Part shown: positions 61,595 to 64,000 of the stretch, piece after piece
Position numbering within the stretch: position 1 is the stretch's first letter
How the letters are laid out: every line of letters starts with the position of its first letter
Assembly (NCBI RefSeq): GCF_026891095.1
Contig: NZ_JAPTNL010000015.1
Coordinates: 25,877 to 89,876 of the forward strand
Length of the DNA: 64,000 bases
Direction: 5' to 3'
Source: Roseovarius salincola
Lineage (GTDB): Bacteria; Pseudomonadota; Alphaproteobacteria; Rhodobacterales; Rhodobacteraceae
Notes under the pieces: model-generated
The model's input: the letters and a program-made list of their open reading frames with translations, nothing else
What the model was told of the DNA's origin: nothing
The model's database searches: none
Translations under genes and position numbers: made by a program

Positions 61595-62505
61595 TCGCCG
61601 CGGGGCTGGTTCTGGCCGGGTGCAGCGCGCCGCCCGCGCAGCAGCAAGAGGCCGCCAGCGCGCGCCAGGTGGTGTCCACCCAGAGCATTCCGCCCGCCAT
61701 GGTCGGCGTTCATGCCAAGCAGCTGTTCGGCAAGCAGGGCCGATCCTCGCGCCAGGGGGCAGAGCCCTTCGGAGGCTATGCCAAAGGGTGCCTTGCGGGG
61801 GGCGTGCAACTCGCCGAGAGCGGGCCGACCTGGCAGGCCATGCGCCTGAGCCGGAACCGCAACTGGGGCCACCCTGAAACCGTTGATTTCATTGAAAAGC
61901 TGTCGCGCGCCGCGGCGGCGCAACCGGGCTGGAGCGGCCTCTATGTGGGGGATATGAGCCAGCCGCGAGGGGGGCCGATGCTGACCGGGCATGCCAGCCA
62001 CCAGATCGGGATGGATGTGGATATCTGGATGCGTCCGGCGGACCGGCTGAACCTGAGCCGGGCGGAGCGGGAGGCGATCTCGTCGATCTCGATGCGCCGC
62101 GCGAACGGGGCGTTCACCAATGACAGCTGGAGCCGCGCGCATCATGAGATCCTGAAGGCGGCGGCGCAGGATCCGCGCACGGCGCGGATCTTCGTTTTCC
62201 CCGGCGCAAAGGTCAGGATGTGCAAGGACGAGACCGGCGACAAGAGCTGGCTGCGCAAGGTCCGGCCCTGGTACGGGCATCACTATCATTTCCATGTCAG
62301 GCTGAAATGTCCTGACAATGCAAGGAGTTGCGTCAATCAGGACCCGCCGCCGCCGGGCGATGGCTGCGCCGATGCGCAGGACTGGGTGAACAATATCCTG
62401 AACCCGCCGCCGCCCGACCCGGACGCGCCCAAGCCCAAACCGCGCCGGGAGCTGACGATGAACGACCTGCCCGGACAATGCGTGGCCGTTTTGCAGGCGG
62501 AGTAA
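61573..62505 (+). CDS. mepA: Penicillin-insensitive murein endopeptidase MepA, lipoprotein form
   Basis: 310 residues from ATG 61573. A lipoprotein signal (YLRLIAAGLVLAGC, lipidated C17) replaces the plain signal peptide of E. coli MepA. The M74 peptidase domain has SRNRNWGHP, zinc motif HASHQIGMDVDIW and the distal PWYGHHYHFHVRLKCP (HxH). It cuts D-Ala-meso-DAP cross-links in peptidoglycan. The C-terminus has a long Pro-rich stretch (NPPPPDPDAPKPKPR). It starts inside the MFS gene, 22 bp before that stop, so translation is probably coupled. Confidence 0.95.
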   Translation: MVRYLRLIAAGLVLAGCSAPPAQQQEAASARQVVSTQSIPPAMVGVHAKQLFGKQGRSSRQGAEPFGGYAKGCLAGGVQLAESGPTWQAMRLSRNRNWGHPETVDFIEKLSRAAAAQPGWSGLYVGDMSQPRGGPMLTGHASHQIGMDVDIWMRPADRLNLSRAEREAISSISMRRANGAFTNDSWSRAHHEILKAAAQDPRTARIFVFPGAKVRMCKDETGDKSWLRKVRPWYGHHYHFHVRLKCPDNARSCVNQDPPPPGDGCADAQDWVNNILNPPPPDPDAPKPKPRRELTMNDLPGQCVAVLQAE

Positions 62506-62548
62506 CCATATGCTGCGGAGAAATCCGCGCCGACCACTTCATTTTGTT

Positions 62549-62577
62549 TTGACAAACGCAAAATCTGTGTCACGCTG
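62549..62577 (+). promoter_or_regulatory. Possible promoter of the small structured transcript
   Basis: A perfect TTGACA (62549-62554) lies 44 bases after the mepA stop in an AT-rich stretch. The -10 box 17 bases later (ACGCTG) is poor, so only the -35 element is convincing. It would start an RNA near 62585. Confidence 0.4.
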
Positions 62578-62612
62578 AGGGTGAGTTCAACAAAGCGAAA
62601 GGAGGTGGTCCA

Positions 62613-62669
62613 GTGTCTATAAAGGGATTGGAGCGAGGTGCCGGGACAGTTCGGGAGGGCGCGACCTAG
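62613..62669 (+). CDS. Possible 18-residue leader peptide
   Basis: GTG at 62613 opens an 18-codon frame (MSIKGLERGAGTVREGAT) ending in TAG. It has AAAGGAGG 7 bases upstream, one of the strongest ribosome-binding sites in the window. The same ribosome-binding site is paired in the predicted long-range helix. The peptide has no recognisable function; the frame may be a regulatory leader or chance. Confidence 0.35.
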   Translation: MSIKGLERGAGTVREGAT

Positions 62670-62737
62670 GGCAGACCCTGGGGCGATGACCCCGCGAATT
62701 GGTGAGTCTAACCGGCCCACCTCCGCTAACCTTTAGG

Positions 62738-62766
62738 GGGCCGTTCCGGGATCGGAACGGCCCTTT
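62738..62766 (+). terminator. Intrinsic terminator of the small transcript
   Basis: GGGCCGTTCCG (62738-62748) pairs perfectly with CGGAACGGCCC (62753-62763) around loop GGAT, followed by TTTGAGTTGTG. The T-run is short but the stem is strong. Confidence 0.75.
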
Positions 62767-62773
62767 GAGTTGT

Positions 62774-62840
62774 GTACGATTTGTCCGTTTTGTACGCTGG
62801 TTTTGTACCCTTTTCGGGGCGACGGGCAGATAATCTGTAC
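62774..62840 (+). repeat. GTAC-box intergenic element, copy C (arfB upstream)
   Basis: GTAC tetramers start at 62774, 62792, 62805 and 62837, again 18, 13 and 32 bp apart. The second and third boxes share GTCCGTTTTGTACG and GGTTTTGTACC with copy B. Box 1 has drifted (GTACGATTTG), so the first inverted pair is imperfect; box 3 (GGTTTTGTAC) still faces GTACAAACC at box 4. It begins 7 bases after the small-transcript terminator and ends 28 bases before the arfB ATG. Confidence 0.82.
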
Positions 62841-62868
62841 AAACCCCGGAATCGAGGGCCACGACGCG

Positions 62869-63288
62869 ATGAAAGTCACCGACCAGATCGAGATCGAGGA
62901 TTGGGAACTGACCGAACAGTTCGTCCGCGCATCCGGCCCCGGCGGGCAGAACGTGAACAAGGTTTCGACGGCGGTGGAGTTGCGGTTCGAGGCGGAGCGT
63001 TCGCCGCATTTACCGGATGCTGTCAAACGGCGGTTAAGACGGATCGCGGGACGGCGTTGGACCAAGGATGGCGCGCTGGTAATCCAGGTCGAGGAGACGC
63101 GCAGCCAGGCCCGCAACCGCGAGATCGCCCGCGAACGGCTGGCCGAACTGATCCGCAAGGCGCTGGAGAAACCCAAGCGGCGGGTCCCGACGCGCCCGAC
63201 GCTCGGGTCGAAGAAACGGCGGCTCAAGGCCAAGAAGGTGCGCGGCGAGGTGAAGGCGCTGCGGGGGAAAGTGGATGGGGAGGATTGA
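62869..63288 (+). CDS. arfB: Alternative ribosome-rescue factor ArfB
   Basis: 139 residues from ATG 62869; a longer frame would run through the GTAC-box element. A peptidyl-tRNA hydrolase that frees ribosomes stalled at mRNA ends. The catalytic loop SGPGGQNVNKVSTAVELRF has GGQ at 25-27, and the basic C-terminal tail (KKRRLKAKKVRGEVKALRGK) is the part that enters the empty mRNA channel. Length and domain order match E. coli YaeJ. It is the last GC-rich gene before the AT-rich right edge. Confidence 0.95.
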   Translation: MKVTDQIEIEDWELTEQFVRASGPGGQNVNKVSTAVELRFEAERSPHLPDAVKRRLRRIAGRRWTKDGALVIQVEETRSQARNREIARERLAELIRKALEKPKRRVPTRPTLGSKKRRLKAKKVRGEVKALRGKVDGED

Positions 63289-63570
63289 GGTATTTGCCTC
63301 TTGGGATTGCAAATGACCAATCCAAAAGACGGCTTCCATACCGTACTAGGTTGAATTTTCGGCCACCACAAAGGCGAGTTCACGAACAGTAGAATTCAAT
63401 GAAAAACTCTTATGTTTGGTGGAATCAGGTTAGTTTGAGGCTGGAAGTTTTGTGTTGTTGCATCGGTGCTGATGCGGGTCTGAATGGTTGGCGATTTTCG
63501 TGTTGAAACGCGTCAGAACCAATTTCTGGCGGGTCAACAAGAACAGTGGGTAAAAGTGAGGTTCCGAGGC
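63289..63570. other. AT-rich gap after arfB, no gene recognised
   Basis: From about 63295 the base composition falls sharply compared with the preceding 63 kb. I see no gene here. An imperfect inverted repeat, TTGGGATTG (63301-63309) facing CAATCCAA (63318-63325), lies near the start. An in-frame ATG at 63484 would extend the next gene by 29 residues, but that extension looks non-coding. Confidence 0.5.
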
Positions 63571-63939
63571 ATGTTTCGATCTGCTGCCATTACGCTGTCA
63601 GTCACATTACTTTTTTTGATTCTCAGCAGCGGAAGATCCGTTGCATTCGTTTTTTTCGGCTCAGTTCCTTTGGAACAGGAAATTGCTGAAGATGATGTCG
63701 ATTACGAATTGTATCAGTACTTGAAGCTATACGAGAATGTTCAAGACATTGTCGAGGATACCTTTAAAAAAGAGTATCTTAATCGGTCTAAATACGACAA
63801 CGCATCCGAGTTTGAAAAATTCTATTCAGATTTTTTGCTAGAGTACAAAAAGAAACGCATGAACTCTGCTCGGCAATTCGGTCGCGTTATCCGAACTCAA
63901 GGGGTAATCCCCCCGAAAATCAGTGGTGTTCAAAAGTAG
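63571..63939 (+). CDS. Small secreted orphan protein in AT-rich DNA
   Basis: 122 residues from ATG 63571 (GAGG about 9 bases upstream). The N-terminus MFRSAAITLSVTLLFLILSS is a signal peptide, with likely cleavage after GRSVA. The mature part is acidic then Lys/Tyr-rich and helical (YELYQYLKLYENVQDIVEDT, EFEKFYSDFLLEYKKKR). I recognise no family. Base composition and codon choice (AAA, GAT, TTT, ATT) differ strongly from all genes to the left, which suggests recent transfer. It lies next to an apparent insertion sequence. Confidence 0.55.
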   Translation: MFRSAAITLSVTLLFLILSSGRSVAFVFFGSVPLEQEIAEDDVDYELYQYLKLYENVQDIVEDTFKKEYLNRSKYDNASEFEKFYSDFLLEYKKKRMNSARQFGRVIRTQGVIPPKISGVQK

Positions 63940-63973
63940 AATTTTCTCGGCAAGATATCTGAGGAGATTTACG

Positions 63974-64000
63974 ATGAAGAACGGACGATACAGCGATGCA
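63974..64000 (+). mobile_element. Start of IS3-family transposase OrfA, cut by window edge
   Basis: Only nine codons are visible: MKNGRYSDA, preceded by GAGGAGATTTACG. Many IS3-family (IS3/IS407-like) OrfA proteins begin MKNGRFTEAQI or similar, so this is probably the 5' end of an insertion-sequence transposase. The left inverted repeat should lie in about 63930-63970, but I cannot define it without the other end. Confidence is limited by the length seen. Confidence 0.5.

Larger units (their letters stand above)
62598..62767 (+). ncRNA. Candidate structured RNA upstream of arfB
   Basis: A long-range helix joins GGAGGTGGTCC (62601-62611) to GGCCCACCTCC (62714-62724), ten of eleven positions paired. 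Inside are two adjacent hairpins, AGGG-CAGA-CCCT (62668-62679) and GGGG-CGATGA-CCCC (62680-62693). An intrinsic terminator (62738-62766) ends the unit. The 5' arm is a near-perfect Shine-Dalgarno sequence and the 3' arm imitates the 16S anti-Shine-Dalgarno (CCACCTCC). It may be a stand-alone small RNA or the self-masked mRNA of the 18-codon frame at 62613. I do not recognise an Rfam family. Confidence 0.55.

Noticed and set aside
1..64000. CRISPR array, rRNA operon, prophage or anti-phage defence island
   Set aside because: No regularly spaced direct repeats, no rRNA sequence, and no phage or known defence genes were found. The only mobile element seen is the partial IS at the right edge.

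Overview
The window reads as chromosomal DNA of a marine alphaproteobacterium of the Rhodobacteraceae (Roseobacter group). Coding DNA is GC-rich. Several markers point to this group: a 44-residue aa3-oxidase subunit IV, an FMN-riboswitch-controlled ribH2, a serC-leader-like RNA before serC-serA, a zinc-ribbon DinB, zinc-free L31 and L36, a bacterial sodium channel with filter TLESWSM, a DmdC-like acyl-CoA dehydrogenase and an AlkB-type hydroxylase. This placement is inference from gene content; no rRNA is present. There is no CRISPR array, prophage or rRNA operon.

Layout. (1) 1-11.4 kb is an accessory surface-glycan block: a fucosyltransferase-like TPR protein cut by the left edge, a glycosyltransferase-like/alpha-beta-hydrolase fusion, a GT2-type enzyme, a GSCFA protein, four SAM-methyltransferase-type proteins (two FkbM), a GT32-like transferase and a sulfotransferase. 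(2) 11.5-29.8 kb is mostly housekeeping: clpB with a sigma-32-type promoter, pyrF, dinB, N-formylglutamate amidohydrolase, tRNA-Val(GAC), rpmJ, a dadA-like oxidase, a glutamine amidotransferase, the Kdo/lipid A genes waaA-lpxK, dciA-dsbA-like-caiB, mutY, alkB, trmD-rplS, rpmE and mipZ. (3) 29.8-34.0 kb is a molybdenum-cofactor operon on the minus strand (fdhD, mobA, mobB, and moeA fused to a DUF429-like domain), followed by azlCD. (4) 35-43.9 kb carries an unknown lipoprotein, cox subunit IV, an MBL hydrolase with an acyl-CoA dehydrogenase, Sua5/TsaC, an IalB-like protein, asparaginase, an EF-hand protein, riboswitch-ribH2 and a HIT protein. (5) 43.9-53.4 kb has a GT14 glycosyltransferase divergent from a sulfotransferase, the sodium channel, serB, the serC leader with serC-serA, a phosphatase and a thiolase. 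(6) 53.4-63.3 kb has a glycolipid-binding-type protein, a hybrid histidine kinase, yaaA, recQ, yggT, a thioesterase, a UMF1/Atg22-type MFS protein, mepA, a candidate structured RNA and arfB. (7) From about 63.3 kb the DNA turns AT-rich, with a small secreted orphan protein and the first codons of what looks like an IS3-family transposase OrfA.

Two features stand out as possibly undescribed. First, an intergenic element of about 67 bp occurs three times (15114-15180 minus, 22512-22578 plus, 62774-62840 plus). Each copy has four GTAC-containing boxes at exactly the same spacing (18, 13 and 32 bp), arranged as two inverted-repeat pairs, while most of the long spacer differs. Second, 62549-62767 looks like a self-contained small transcription unit. 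It has a TTGACA -35 box, a near-perfect Shine-Dalgarno sequence with an 18-codon frame, a long-range helix that would hide that Shine-Dalgarno sequence, two internal hairpins and an intrinsic terminator. It ends 10 bp before the third copy of the element, just upstream of the ribosome-rescue gene arfB.
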